Positions 35,191 through 44,636 of a stretch of 51,656 nt of DNA are shown here, piece after piece. Position 1 is the first letter of the stretch. Every line of letters begins with the position of its first letter. The notes under the pieces are model-generated. The model saw nothing but the letters and a program-made list of their open reading frames with translations, did no database searches and was not told the origin of the DNA. The stretch comes from an uncultured Azospirillum sp. (GTDB taxonomy: Bacteria; Pseudomonadota; Alphaproteobacteria; RF32; CAG-239), in contig CAMYUM010000011.1 of NCBI GenBank assembly GCA_947301965.1, positions 1 to 51,656 of the forward strand, in the 5' to 3' direction. The position numbers and the translations under genes were made by a program.

Positions 35191-36996
35191 TCAAGATATT
35201 TCTTCTGCCAACATTGATATTTCAAGCCATTGGTTTTCGGCTTCGGCTTTTTGGCTTTCAAGCTCTTTTAATTCATCGCCCAAAGCAAAAAACTTTTCTC
35301 GGTCATTCTGATATAATTCAGTATCTGCCAGTTGTTCGGTAACGTCAGCAATCTTTTTTTCCAACTCTTCAATTTGCGCCGGCAAAATCTGTAACAATCT
35401 TTGTTGATTGTAGGTCAGTTTCTGCGTTTTGATTACCTTTGGTTTTTCCTGTTTGGGCGTAGGTTGTTTGTTTTTTGCGGTTGTTTTTTCTGCCGCCGGA
35501 GCCAGTTTTGCCAGTACTTCGCTGTAACTTCCGACATGTTCATCAATACTGCCGTCGCCTTTCATGTAGATAATTGATGTCACCAGTTTATCCAAAAAAT
35601 CACGATCGTGACTGACAATAATCATTGTTCCGTCATAATCGCCGAGCATATCTTGAAGCAAATCAAGGGTGTCCATATCCAAATCGTTTGTAGGCTCATC
35701 AAGTAGCAAAAAATTTGAAGGTTGAGCCAACACTTTGGCCAACATCAAGCGATTTTTTTCTCCGCCGGAAAGCGTTGCCACCGGAGATTTTGCCTGTTCC
35801 GGCGTAAACAAAAAGTCTTTCAAATAAGCAACTACATGGCGATAAGAGCCTCTGACCCAAATGTGGTCTCCCTCGTTACAAAGCGTTTGCCACAAAGTCT
35901 TTTGCGGATTGAGTGTAAAGCGGTTTTGATCAAAATATGCTTCTTGTAAATTTTTACCGATTCTCACAAAACCTTCGTCAGGTTCAAGTTTTTTGGTCAG
36001 CAATTTAATCAAAGTTGTCTTTCCGGCACCGTTTGGTCCGACAATTCCGATTCGATTGCCGCGGATAATTTTGGTTGAAAAATCTTTAACAATCGTTCTG
36101 TCGCCGAAAGCTTTGCTGATATGTTTTGCTTCAATCACAATCTTTGATTTCCAGACAGTGTTTTCCACTTCCATATTGACGGAACCGATTTGTTTGAGCT
36201 GTTCCCGGCGTTCCTGACGCAATTGTAACAATCTGCGCAAACGTCCTTGGTTTCTGCGCCTTCTGGCGGTAACACCTTTATGCAACCACTCGGTTTCTTC
36301 CGCCAATTTTTTATTGAGATTTTTTTGAGCGATAATTTCTTGTTCAATAATTTGGTCCTGCCATTCTTCAAAATGCGCAAAACCTCTATTGTTGCGGCGC
36401 ATAGTGCCTCTGTCCAGCCAAAAAGTAGTACGCGAAACATTGCACAAAAATCGTCGGTCGTGACTTATGACAACAACTGCTCCGGCATAAGCGGCAATCA
36501 TTTTTTCCAAAAACTCGATTGTCGGCATATCCAAGTGGTTTGTCGGTTCATCAAGCAGCAAAATATCGGGTTCTGCAACCAAGGCCTTTGCCAGAGTTGC
36601 CTTGCGGCGTTCTCCGCCGGAAGAACATTCGGGGTTTTGTTCTGCGGCAATTTGCAACTGCTCAATCAACATTTGCGCCTTATATTCCCAATTGGGCTTA
36701 TCTTTAGGCAAACCGGACAAAACAACTTCTCGCAGGGTTTTATATTCGCTCAAATCGGCATCTTGCGGCATATATCCGACGGTAGTATTGGGCTGAATAA
36801 AAATTTCTCCGTCATCGGGTTCTTGCAGTCCGGCAATAATTTTAAGCAAAGTTGATTTTCCCGACCCGTTACGCCCGACCAGAGAAATTTTATCTCCGCG
36901 ATTAATATACAGTTCAATACCTCGGAACAGCTGGTTGGTTCCGAAGCGTAATTTTATGTCTTTCAACGTATATACAGGCGGTTCAAAAACCGGCAT
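35191..36996 (-). CDS. uup: ABC-F family ATPase, Uup-like
   Basis: The 601-residue product has two ABC domains (Walker A GRNGSGKST and GPNGAGKTT), the signatures SSGGERRK and LSGGEKNR, Walker B LLLDEPTNHLDM and LLLDEPTNDLDM, and no membrane segment. The linker region is charged as in ABC-F proteins. A C-terminal coiled coil (about 520-600) is the Uup hallmark. ABC-F proteins act on the ribosome; Uup also affects branched DNA. The open frame begins with TTG at 37011, but GAGGG at 37001-37005 favours the ATG at 36996. Confidence 0.88.
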   Translation of the reverse strand: MPVFEPPVYTLKDIKLRFGTNQLFRGIELYINRGDKISLVGRNGSGKSTLLKIIAGLQEPDDGEIFIQPNTTVGYMPQDADLSEYKTLREVVLSGLPKDKPNWEYKAQMLIEQLQIAAEQNPECSSGGERRKATLAKALVAEPDILLLDEPTNHLDMPTIEFLEKMIAAYAGAVVVISHDRRFLCNVSRTTFWLDRGTMRRNNRGFAHFEEWQDQIIEQEIIAQKNLNKKLAEETEWLHKGVTARRRRNQGRLRRLLQLRQERREQLKQIGSVNMEVENTVWKSKIVIEAKHISKAFGDRTIVKDFSTKIIRGNRIGIVGPNGAGKTTLIKLLTKKLEPDEGFVRIGKNLQEAYFDQNRFTLNPQKTLWQTLCNEGDHIWVRGSYRHVVAYLKDFLFTPEQAKSPVATLSGGEKNRLMLAKVLAQPSNFLLLDEPTNDLDMDTLDLLQDMLGDYDGTMIIVSHDRDFLDKLVTSIIYMKGDGSIDEHVGSYSEVLAKLAPAAEKTTAKNKQPTPKQEKPKVIKTQKLTYNQQRLLQILPAQIEELEKKIADVTEQLADTELYQNDREKFFALGDELKELESQKAEAENQWLEISMLAEEIS

Positions 36997-37069
36997 TTTA
37001 CCCTCAATCAATTAAGTTTCGGGCATTATAGCGCTTATTCACCAAAAATAAAGATAATTTAAAAAAGTT

Positions 37070-37097
37070 TTGAATATCCGCGAAAAACGTATATTAT
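37070..37097 (+). promoter_or_regulatory. Sigma-70-like promoter
   Basis: TTGAAT at 37070-37075 and TATTAT at 37092-37097 are separated by 16 bp and lie 34 bases upstream of the Sel1-repeat gene. Confidence 0.5.
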
Positions 37098-37130
37098 TAA
37101 AGCACAAACGATATTTTTTTAGGATATGCC

Positions 37131-38309
37131 ATGTTTAGATATATTTTTGTTTTATCAGCTTTTTGTTTAATTTCTTTTCCTTCATTTTCGGCCGAGGAAG
37201 AGCCGTCGTTGATGGATCTTTTCGGCGAAGAAACGGCCAAAGAACAGACCGTTGCCCCCAAAGATGAAACTCCGACAGATTCTTCAGTAGAAACCCCGAA
37301 GGAAGAAAAAAAAGAAAAAGTCGATGATGCCGGCATATTCTCATTCTTAAACTTTTCATTTTTGCGTAAAAAAGAAAAAACTCAGGAATTTACTCGTAAA
37401 CAAAACGAGCCGCAGGAAAACTACTTGGACCGTATGACCCGTTTGGCCGAAGAGCAGGGCGATGTTGAAGCCGCTTTGACTTTGGGATATATGTACTTGT
37501 ACGGAGAGAACGGGGTTGAACCCGATGACAAAAAAGCTTTCAAATATTATAAAATTGCCGCCCAGAAAAACGATATTGTAGCCCTCAACAACTTGGGCAG
37601 CTTATATTTCAGCGGTGTCGGAACAGATCGTGATGTTGAAAAAGCTTCATCACTGTTTAAACGTGCCGCCGATCTTGGTAATAGTGAAGCAGCAGTTAAT
37701 TTGGCCTTTATTTATCTCACATCAACACGCAACATGGATGCTCAACTTCGTAGTGCTGTTGTCCGTCTTTTCAGCCAGGCGGCAGAAGGCGGAAACACCA
37801 CGGCGCAATATATGTTGGGCATGATTTATTATAACGGCTTCGGTGTTGCCAAAAATGATGACAAGGCTTTTATTTATCTCAAAAAAGCAGCCTCTACATT
37901 TGACGAGGCGCAATATCAACTGGCTCTCCGCTATATGAATGCCGAAGGCACCCCCCGCAACTACGGCAATGCCGTTAACAATCTTGCTCGTGCCGCTCAC
38001 CAGGGACACGTTCCGTCAATGATTATGCTGGGTGATATTTTGGCGGCCGGCGTCAACTATCCTAAAAACGAGGTTGATGCCTATATTTGGTATAACGTCG
38101 CTTCCGTATATGATGCCAAAAATGCCGGAAAAAAACGTGATATGCAGGAAAAACGCCTTAAAATAGAAACATTATTACAAGCTCAAGCCAAAGCCGAAGG
38201 TTTTAAGGTTAACCCATCGGAAATGACCAAATATATCCACAGCACCTTTGGCTATGAACTTGCAAAATACGTTACCGAATCCAAACAGGAACAGCCTCAA
38301 TCCAAATAA
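37131..38309 (+). CDS. Secreted Sel1-repeat (TPR-like) protein
   Basis: The 392-residue product has a signal peptide (after SFSA, about residue 21), an acidic Pro/Glu-rich linker to about residue 95 and then about six Sel1 repeats, such as ALTLGYMYLYG, ALNNLGSLYFSGVG, AQYMLGMIYYNGFGVA and AQYQLALRYMNAEG. Sel1 proteins are helical scaffolds that bind protein partners, often in the envelope. The partner is unknown. It has its own promoter and a terminator and stands alone, convergent with thrS. Confidence 0.85.
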   Translation: MFRYIFVLSAFCLISFPSFSAEEEPSLMDLFGEETAKEQTVAPKDETPTDSSVETPKEEKKEKVDDAGIFSFLNFSFLRKKEKTQEFTRKQNEPQENYLDRMTRLAEEQGDVEAALTLGYMYLYGENGVEPDDKKAFKYYKIAAQKNDIVALNNLGSLYFSGVGTDRDVEKASSLFKRAADLGNSEAAVNLAFIYLTSTRNMDAQLRSAVVRLFSQAAEGGNTTAQYMLGMIYYNGFGVAKNDDKAFIYLKKAASTFDEAQYQLALRYMNAEGTPRNYGNAVNNLARAAHQGHVPSMIMLGDILAAGVNYPKNEVDAYIWYNVASVYDAKNAGKKRDMQEKRLKIETLLQAQAKAEGFKVNPSEMTKYIHSTFGYELAKYVTESKQEQPQSK

Positions 38310-38332
38310 AAAACGGTAATTATTAGGCACTA

Positions 38333-38361
38333 AAAACCCCGTCATATTGTGGCGGGGTTTT
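38333..38361. terminator. Bidirectional intrinsic terminator
   Basis: A 9-bp perfect stem (AAAACCCCG with CGGGGTTTT) and an 11-base loop separate the Sel1-repeat gene from the convergent thrS gene. Confidence 0.85.
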
Positions 38362-38378
38362 GGTTTTTGAATGCTAAG

Positions 38379-40310
38379 CTATTCGTTGATATGAGGCATT
38401 TTGGCTTCTTCAACCAGAGCTTTAACAAACTCCTCGACCGGCATAACCGATTGTTTTTCAGAGCCTAGACGACGAACCGTAACCGTTCCGTTTTCCTTTT
38501 CTTTAGCTCCGACAACCGCAATTACCGGAATTTTTGCCATTGAATGTTCACGGACTTTATAATTGATTTTTTCGTTGCGTAAGTCGGCACGAGCCAGCAA
38601 CCCTGCCGCTTTCAATTTATTGGTTACTTCAACCGCATAGTCATCAAATTCGCTGACAATCGGAGAAACCACAACTTGTTCCGGTGACAGCCACAGTGGC
38701 AATTTTCCGGCATGGTTTTCAATCAAAATACCCAAAAATCTCTCAATTGAGCCGAACAATGCACGGTGTAACATAACCGGCTGATGTTTTTCACCATCTT
38801 CACCGATATAAGATATATCAAAACGTTGTGGCAGGTTCATATCAACCTGAATTGTTCCGCATTGCCATTCACGTCCGATGGCATCACGCAGAATAAATTC
38901 CAGTTTAGGACCGTAGAAAGCACCTTCACCGGCATTAATTTCATATTTATAACCATGTGAAGTTAATGCATTGGCCAAAGCATTTTCGCACAAATCCCAA
39001 ATTTCATCGGAACCGATTCGATAAATGCTGTCCGGTCTGGTTGACAGATAAATTTTAACGTCTTCAAAGCCGAAATCTTTATAAATATCCAAAATCAGCT
39101 TTAAGGTTGTGATGCACTCTTCTTCCATCTGCTCCGGGGTGCAGAAAATGTGCGCATCATCTTGTGTAAACTCACGCACTCTCATCAACCCCATCAAAGA
39201 ACCTGAGGCTTCATAGCGGTTAACCATACCGAACTCTGCCATACGCAAAGGCAAATCACGATAAGATTTGATACCTTGTTTATATACCAACAAACCGCCC
39301 GGGCAGTTCATCGGCTTTACGCAAAACATTTTGCCGTCTTCGGTCTTGCCCGAATAGTTATGAGCACCGTACTTATCCCAGTGTCCCGAAGTTTCCCACA
39401 AAACTCGGTCCATAATCCGCGGAGTTGCGATTTCAATATATCCGTTATGCTCCTGACGATTACGCATATAATCAATCAATTTTCGATAGATACGATAACC
39501 CTTGTCATGCCAAAATACGGCACCCGGAGCATATTCAGGCTCAAAATGGAACAAATCCATCTCTTTGCCGAGTTTGCGGTGGTCGCGTTTTGCTGCTTCT
39601 TCAAGCATGGTCAGATAAGCATCCAAATCTTTTTTGTTGGTCCATGCTGTTGCGTAAATACGCTGTAACATTTCTTTTGATGAATCACCGCGCCAATATG
39701 CACCGGCTACTTTCATCAGCTTGAATGCATCGCCGATTTTGCCGGTTGAAGGTACGTGCGGACCACGGCACAAATCGGTAAAGTTGCCTTGAGAATAAAG
39801 CGAAATTACTTCATTCTCCGGCAAATCTTCAATCAACTCAACTTTATAATGCTCGCCGATTGACTTAAAATAAGCAATTGCCTCATTTCTAGGCAAAACT
39901 TTACGGGTAATTTTTTCATCACGCTTAACAATCTCGTGCATTTTGGCTTCAATTTTTTCAAATTCTTCGGTTGTAAACGGTTCTTTGCGTGAAAAATCAT
40001 AATAAAACCCGTTTTCAATGGCCGGCCCGATTGTTACTTGTACATTTGGCCACAATTCTTTTACGGCTTCAGCCATAACATGAGAGCAGGAGTGACGCAG
40101 AATATCCAAACCTTCTTTGTCTTTTGTGGTGATGATAGTTACGGTTGCATCGGTAGTGATTGTTGTGTCCAAATCCTGTAATTTATCATTAACCCTAACC
40201 GCTAAAGCGTTTTTCGCTAAACCGGCACTGATTTTTTCGGCAACTTCAAGTCCTGAAACGCTGCCTTCAAAATCCATAACACTACCATCCGGTAATTTTA
40301 TAGCAACCAT
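38379..40310 (-). CDS. thrS: Threonyl-tRNA synthetase
   Basis: The 643-residue product has the full family layout: a TGS domain at about 1-60, the editing domain at about 65-225 with LRHSCSHVMA and the CRGPH motif, a class II catalytic core at about 240-535 with the zinc Cys in KPMNCPGG, and an anticodon-binding domain at about 540-640. AAGGAATAAAA precedes the ATG. Length equals that of the E. coli enzyme (642). The gene follows the glycosyltransferase by 17 bases on the same strand. Confidence 0.98.
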   Translation of the reverse strand: MVAIKLPDGSVMDFEGSVSGLEVAEKISAGLAKNALAVRVNDKLQDLDTTITTDATVTIITTKDKEGLDILRHSCSHVMAEAVKELWPNVQVTIGPAIENGFYYDFSRKEPFTTEEFEKIEAKMHEIVKRDEKITRKVLPRNEAIAYFKSIGEHYKVELIEDLPENEVISLYSQGNFTDLCRGPHVPSTGKIGDAFKLMKVAGAYWRGDSSKEMLQRIYATAWTNKKDLDAYLTMLEEAAKRDHRKLGKEMDLFHFEPEYAPGAVFWHDKGYRIYRKLIDYMRNRQEHNGYIEIATPRIMDRVLWETSGHWDKYGAHNYSGKTEDGKMFCVKPMNCPGGLLVYKQGIKSYRDLPLRMAEFGMVNRYEASGSLMGLMRVREFTQDDAHIFCTPEQMEEECITTLKLILDIYKDFGFEDVKIYLSTRPDSIYRIGSDEIWDLCENALANALTSHGYKYEINAGEGAFYGPKLEFILRDAIGREWQCGTIQVDMNLPQRFDISYIGEDGEKHQPVMLHRALFGSIERFLGILIENHAGKLPLWLSPEQVVVSPIVSEFDDYAVEVTNKLKAAGLLARADLRNEKINYKVREHSMAKIPVIAVVGAKEKENGTVTVRRLGSEKQSVMPVEEFVKALVEEAKMPHINE

Positions 40311-40327
40311 ATTTTTATTCCTTTATT

Positions 40328-41482
40328 TTAATCAATTTGTAAAAGTTCTTTATATACATCGATAGTTTTATTGCACATAATCTGCTTGGTAAAATTATCG
40401 TGTACGTTCTTAATTGCCGCTGCAGAGATAGCTTTTCTCTCTGCCAAAGGCAAGTCCAATGCCCAATCTATGGCTTCAGCCAAAGATTTTGCATCTCCGC
40501 TCTGGAACAATTTGCCGCTGACACCATCAATCAGATTTTCTAAAGATCCTCCAATATTTGAGGCCAACACAATTTTGCCCATAGCTTGTCCTTCAATTGC
40601 CGCCCGACCGAACGCTTCCGGTTCGATAGCCGTTGACAGCACAATATCCGACACCATTAACAACGCCGGAATATCAAAACTTTCTCCGATAAACTGAATA
40701 CGATTATCAACGCCGAGTTTTTTAGCTGTTTTTTTCAGTTCTTCGGTATATTTAACTCTTCCCTGGTCCGAACCGACAATTATGGCATAAGCATCTTTAT
40801 GTTTAATCAAAGACATTGCCTCTACCAACAAATGTTGCCCTTTCCAACGGGTTATACGCCCCACCAAAGCAATAATCGGCAAATCTTCCGGCAGATTGTT
40901 GTCAGAGATGGTTCTGATAATTCTTTCCTGAGTAACCGTCCGAGGTGAAAACCTCTCAACATCGACACATCTCGGAATAAGTCTTATTTTTGCCGGATCG
41001 ACCTGATAATTTTCAATCATATGCTTTTTTATATGATTAGAAATAGCGATAATCAGCCGTCCGTAGGTCATAACCCGATTATAAAATTTCTTAATCCCCC
41101 GCGGTCCCAAACCATAAGTACCGTGAAAAGTGGTCATAAATTTCACACCGGCTCTTTTGGCGGCCCAATAAGCACTCCATGCCGGAGCTCTTGAGCGCGC
41201 ATGCACAATATTAATGCCGTTTTCTTTTATAAATTTCTCAAGTTTAAGTGAGTTCAAATACATTTTGAGCGGGTTTTTGCTTTTAAGCGGCAGGGTAAGA
41301 TGTTCAACGCCCAATTTATCAAGTTCATGCACCAATCTTCCGCCTTTTGAGGCGACAAAATTGGTATATCCGTGCTGTTTAAGAGCTTCTGCAACTTGAA
41401 TTGTACCCCACTCGACACCGCCATGTTCGAGTTCTGGCAGTACTTGCAACACAACAGGTTTTTCTTCTTTACCTTCAGCCAT
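40328..41482 (-). CDS. Glycosyltransferase family 4 (GT-B)
   Basis: The 384-residue product has a GT-B fold with an N-terminal domain (VLPELEHGGVEWGTIQVAEA, then VHARSRAPAWSAYWAA) and a C-terminal nucleotide-sugar domain with VGRITRWKGQHLLVEA and PEAFGRAAIEGQAMG, where the Glu residues form the family ExxE-like motif. It probably adds a sugar to lipopolysaccharide or another surface glycan. No other glycan genes are adjacent, so acceptor and donor are unknown. It is upstream of thrS on the same strand. Confidence 0.85.
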   Translation of the reverse strand: MAEGKEEKPVVLQVLPELEHGGVEWGTIQVAEALKQHGYTNFVASKGGRLVHELDKLGVEHLTLPLKSKNPLKMYLNSLKLEKFIKENGINIVHARSRAPAWSAYWAAKRAGVKFMTTFHGTYGLGPRGIKKFYNRVMTYGRLIIAISNHIKKHMIENYQVDPAKIRLIPRCVDVERFSPRTVTQERIIRTISDNNLPEDLPIIALVGRITRWKGQHLLVEAMSLIKHKDAYAIIVGSDQGRVKYTEELKKTAKKLGVDNRIQFIGESFDIPALLMVSDIVLSTAIEPEAFGRAAIEGQAMGKIVLASNIGGSLENLIDGVSGKLFQSGDAKSLAEAIDWALDLPLAERKAISAAAIKNVHDNFTKQIMCNKTIDVYKELLQID

Positions 41483-41540
41483 TTTAACTATATAGTCCTC
41501 ACTATGTTTAATCTACAAACCCGCCGGAGCAGGTGACAAT

Positions 41541-42287
41541 ATGCAAAAATACACTTTTAATTCACACTTTGCAACAGATTTTGAATACATTTTGCCCAAA
41601 AAACACCTTCCAACCGTACTATATCTTCATGGTTTTTGTTCCAATGCCTGGGGATATAAGCCCGAAGCTGTCAAAAACGTCTGTTTGGAACAGGGTTTCG
41701 GTCTGGTTCGTTTTGACTTTGCCGGTCACGGAAGTGATGTTGAAAACTTTGAAAAAGCCGATTTTTCGGTTTGGAAAAACCAAGTTTTTGAGGCGATAGA
41801 AAAAATAATATCCGGAGACGTTATTGTGGTCGGTTCTTCAATGGGCGGATGGCTGTCAATGTTGGCGGCAATAAAATATCCGGACAGAATCAAAGGTCTT
41901 ATCGGTCTTGCCGCCGCTCCGAATTTTGTTAAATATTTTTCCGATCAAATAACATCCGAGCAGAAGCAAGAACTTGAACACAGCGGAAAATTCAAAATTA
42001 TCAATAATGATTTTGAATACACGATTACCTCTCGTTTTATTGAAACCGCTTTTGCATCATTGCTTCCGGATAACCAACCATGGAACATAAATTGCCCGGT
42101 ACATTTATTGCAAGGGATGCGCGATGCCAGCGTTCCCTGGCGTTCGGTTCTTGAATATTCATCACACATCACTTCACCAAATGTTGTGGTAAAATTACTC
42201 AAAGATTCAAATCATCGCCTTAATGATGAAAATGCAATCAAAGAACTTAAGTCGTCGTTGGTAAATATTGTGAATATCTGTAAATAA
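41541..42287 (+). CDS. Alpha/beta hydrolase
   Basis: The 248-residue product has the oxyanion region YLHGFCSNAWGY, the nucleophile elbow VGSSMGGWLSM (Ser about residue 98), an acid in GMRDASVPW and a late His in SNHRLND, so the catalytic triad is complete. It resembles the small serine esterase/thioesterase group, but the substrate cannot be told. AGGTGA precedes the ATG. It is divergent from the glycosyltransferase and 64 bases upstream of the FliG-like gene. Confidence 0.8.
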   Translation: MQKYTFNSHFATDFEYILPKKHLPTVLYLHGFCSNAWGYKPEAVKNVCLEQGFGLVRFDFAGHGSDVENFEKADFSVWKNQVFEAIEKIISGDVIVVGSSMGGWLSMLAAIKYPDRIKGLIGLAAAPNFVKYFSDQITSEQKQELEHSGKFKIINNDFEYTITSRFIETAFASLLPDNQPWNINCPVHLLQGMRDASVPWRSVLEYSSHITSPNVVVKLLKDSNHRLNDENAIKELKSSLVNIVNICK

Positions 42288-42351
42288 AAGATTCTAAAAC
42301 CGCTCAAAATCGTCTAGCTTAACAGTAGTTTAGAATGCAGAAGAGAAAAAA

Positions 42352-43428
42352 TTGAAAAGAACCGTACTTGACAAATCAGTTATATGTACTTCATTTGCGT
42401 GCGCAATCGCGGCGTTTGCATGCGGTTTTGTCTTTTGCATGGCAATCATCAGCAACAGTAGCGGTTGCTATTTCTTAATTAAAGATTTTTGGAAAATCAC
42501 GCGCGGTTATTCATGGTATCAAAGTTTACGCCATATGACGATTGATCAAATCCTGCTGTGGGCGGCAGTTACCGGCTTGGTTTTGTTCTCAATCTCAATG
42601 ATTGTCAGCGGTATTCAATTTCTTTTTCGCCGTGCTCACAAAAAACCGGCTCCCGTGCATTCGGATGATACTGATAGTGAAGAACAACCCGTTTTGCCGG
42701 AAACTCCCATAGTTGCCCCTTTTGTTGATGAGGATAAGGTTGCCTCGGCATTGCAGACATATCGTCGTAATACCGATGCCCGCAGTTGGGAAAAGCTCAA
42801 TTCTCTTGAGCCGGCAATTTTAGCCAAACATCTCAAAAAAGAATATCCTCAAATTGCGGCAATAGTGCTTTCTAAACTAAATCCGCAAAAAAGTGCCGAA
42901 GTTTTGTCCCTTTTTACCGGAGGTTTTGCTGCCGAAGTTATTGCAAAAATGTTGAATTTACATTCCGTAGATGCGGGTTTGGCAGGCACAATCGGTCGTG
43001 TTATAGCCGATGACATTGAAAAAAATTCTTTAGATGATACGACAAACCAGGTCTTGTCAATTCTCCGTTGTTTGGATAAAACCACGGAAGAAAGGATTAT
43101 GGCAGTTTTGGAAAATACTTCCCCGTCAGTTGTGGCATCGTTGCAAAACAAAACAATGCAATTTACCGATATCTTACAGCTTTCGGTTGAAGAACTCAGA
43201 CAGGTCTTGATTCACGTCAGCGAACCTAAAATTGTAATGGCAATGCGTGGTGCTACGGAAAATCTTCGCAATCATTTTTATGCCGCCATGCCGGATGAGC
43301 AGGCAAATGTTATTCGCGAGGCCTTAATCCAACTCGGCCCAATCAAATTCAGTGATATAGAAAAAGCCCAACAGGATATAGCCTCTATCTGCAAAAACAT
43401 GTTTGCCGATAGCTTGCGGGGAAGATAA
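42352..43428 (+). CDS. Membrane-anchored FliG-like flagellar switch protein
   Basis: The 358-residue product has two membrane helices at about residues 9-30 and 66-90, a Pro/Glu-rich linker to about 130 and then the FliG middle and C-terminal domains. Middle-domain features include LAKHLKKEYPQIAAIVLSKL (usually EHPQ) and AEVLSLF. C-terminal features are DILQLSVEELRQVL, MAMRGATENLRNHFYAAMP and LGPIKFSDIEKAQQ, the region that touches the stator in true FliG. Ordinary FliG is soluble, about 330 residues, with no membrane helix; its FliF-binding N-terminal domain is missing here. The start is TTG after AGAAGAG. Confidence 0.75.
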   Translation: MKRTVLDKSVICTSFACAIAAFACGFVFCMAIISNSSGCYFLIKDFWKITRGYSWYQSLRHMTIDQILLWAAVTGLVLFSISMIVSGIQFLFRRAHKKPAPVHSDDTDSEEQPVLPETPIVAPFVDEDKVASALQTYRRNTDARSWEKLNSLEPAILAKHLKKEYPQIAAIVLSKLNPQKSAEVLSLFTGGFAAEVIAKMLNLHSVDAGLAGTIGRVIADDIEKNSLDDTTNQVLSILRCLDKTTEERIMAVLENTSPSVVASLQNKTMQFTDILQLSVEELRQVLIHVSEPKIVMAMRGATENLRNHFYAAMPDEQANVIREALIQLGPIKFSDIEKAQQDIASICKNMFADSLRGR

Positions 43429-43430
43429 AT

Positions 43431-43610
43431 ATGGTTAAGTTTACCCCGTTCCTGTTTGACAATTTTATTGAAGACGACCATGTCCCCATTCTTGATTTAA
43501 GTATCAACCATTCAGCGGAGCCTGCCCAAACCGAAGACAAGGACGTTTCAACGCCGGAGATATTAAACAAGATTCGCAGTCAACTGATGGGGCTAATTGA
43601 TGATGAATGA
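43431..43610 (+). CDS. Small 59-residue protein in the FliH/FlbE position
   Basis: The product begins MVKFTPFLFDNFIEDDHVPI and ends in a short helix (STPEILNKIRSQLMGLIDDE). It starts 2 bases after the FliG-like stop, and its last bases overlap the FliN-like start. In alphaproteobacterial operons the order is fliF-fliG-flbE(fliH)-fliN, and FliH proteins often begin with a motif like FLFDxxFD. This one lacks the long coiled coil and the FliI-binding domain of FliH (usually over 200 residues). Relation to FliH is inferred from position and a short motif only. Confidence 0.5.
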   Translation: MVKFTPFLFDNFIEDDHVPILDLSINHSAEPAQTEDKDVSTPEILNKIRSQLMGLIDDE

Positions 43611-43839
43611 TTTTCAAAAAAAATGCGTTAATGTTCAAGCCGTAGCCGGCAAAACATTGCTTAAATTATCTCAACTTGAAGAGTTGAAAATCGGAGACGT
43701 ACTTAAACTTGAACGCAAAATCGATGAACCGATAGATATTTATGCCAATGATGCACTTGTTGCCAAGGGGCGGGTGGTCGTATCCGATAACAAATTAGGC
43801 ATTCTCGTTACCGAAATTATCAAGAATGGTGTTGATTGA
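43600..43839 (+). CDS. FliN-like protein consisting only of the SpoA domain
   Basis: The product is about 79 residues and covers just the C-terminal SpoA domain of FliN (LLKLSQLEELKIGDVLKLER, then IDIYANDALVAKGRVVVSDN and KLGILVTEII). In flagella this domain forms the C-ring rim with FliM; typical FliN is 110-140 residues. ATG codons at 43600 and 43603 are both possible, and the overlap with the preceding 59-codon gene is 8-11 bases. FlhG follows by 3 bases. Confidence 0.75.
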   Translation: MMNDFQKKCVNVQAVAGKTLLKLSQLEELKIGDVLKLERKIDEPIDIYANDALVAKGRVVVSDNKLGILVTEIIKNGVD

Positions 43840-43842
43840 TAA

Positions 43843-44634
43843 ATGGCGGAAACAATAAAACATAAAACTCCTCGCGCCGAAATAGGCAATATTTTGCCGC
43901 ACAATGGCAATATGATAGCTGTAGCATCAGGCAAATCAGGAGTTGGCAAAACCTGGTTTGCCGTAACCTTGGCCAATGCATTGAGCGCGCTCAAACAAAA
44001 AACATTATTTTTTGACGGCGATTTAGGCCTGTCTAACATTGATATTCAGCTGGGACTTGGCATTTCGCATGATCTCAGCTGTGTTGTTACGGGAAAAACT
44101 ACCCTCAATCAAATTATAAGATATAGCGATAAGGCGCATTTTGATGTTATTGCCGGTCGAGGAGGTACGCGCGGACTGGCCTCTATGCCGGTAGGCAGAT
44201 TACAAATTTTGGCCGAGGATTTGTCATTTCTTTCTTCCGGCTACGATAAAGTCGTACTTGATATCGGTGCCGGTATAAACAAAGCCACCCTTATCCTTTC
44301 AGGTATGGCCGGTCGTTTGATTATTCTCTGTACTGATGAGCCGTCATCGCTGACCGAAGCATATGCATTGATTAAAGTGGTGTCTGACCAATACCCCAAA
44401 TGCCACATTTCGATAGTGGTTAACCAATGCGTTTCGGTTCAGGACGGGCAGCGTACTTATGATATTTTACGTAAAGCCTGTCAAAATTTTTTGAAAGTTG
44501 CTCCTCCGTTGTTGGGAGTTGTCCGTCGCGATACACGTATTCGCGATGCTATTCGCAACCAAATGCCGCTGCTTGCTCGCTATCCTTCATCTGAGGCGGC
44601 GGTTGATGTAGTTAATATTGCACGAAAGTTATAA
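43843..44634 (+). CDS. FlhG-like MinD/ParA-family ATPase
   Basis: The 263-residue product has a deviant Walker A (SGKSGVGKTWFAVTLANAL), the switch region FFDGDLGLSNIDIQLGLG and VVLDIGAGINKATL. The order and the phrase GLSNIDIQLGL are typical of FlhG (YlxH/FleN), which controls flagellum number and C-ring assembly with FliM/FliN. No FlhF is present here. A membrane-targeting C-terminal helix is not clear. It lies 3 bases after the FliN-like gene and 2 before the J-domain gene, so the cluster is one transcript. Confidence 0.8.
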   Translation: MAETIKHKTPRAEIGNILPHNGNMIAVASGKSGVGKTWFAVTLANALSALKQKTLFFDGDLGLSNIDIQLGLGISHDLSCVVTGKTTLNQIIRYSDKAHFDVIAGRGGTRGLASMPVGRLQILAEDLSFLSSGYDKVVLDIGAGINKATLILSGMAGRLIILCTDEPSSLTEAYALIKVVSDQYPKCHISIVVNQCVSVQDGQRTYDILRKACQNFLKVAPPLLGVVRRDTRIRDAIRNQMPLLARYPSSEAAVDVVNIARKL

Positions 44635-44636
44635 AA

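Noticed and set aside
42352-43839. A complete ordinary flagellar operon
   Set aside because: No FliF, FliM, export, rod or hook gene is present in the window, and the FliG- and FliN-like proteins are structurally altered.
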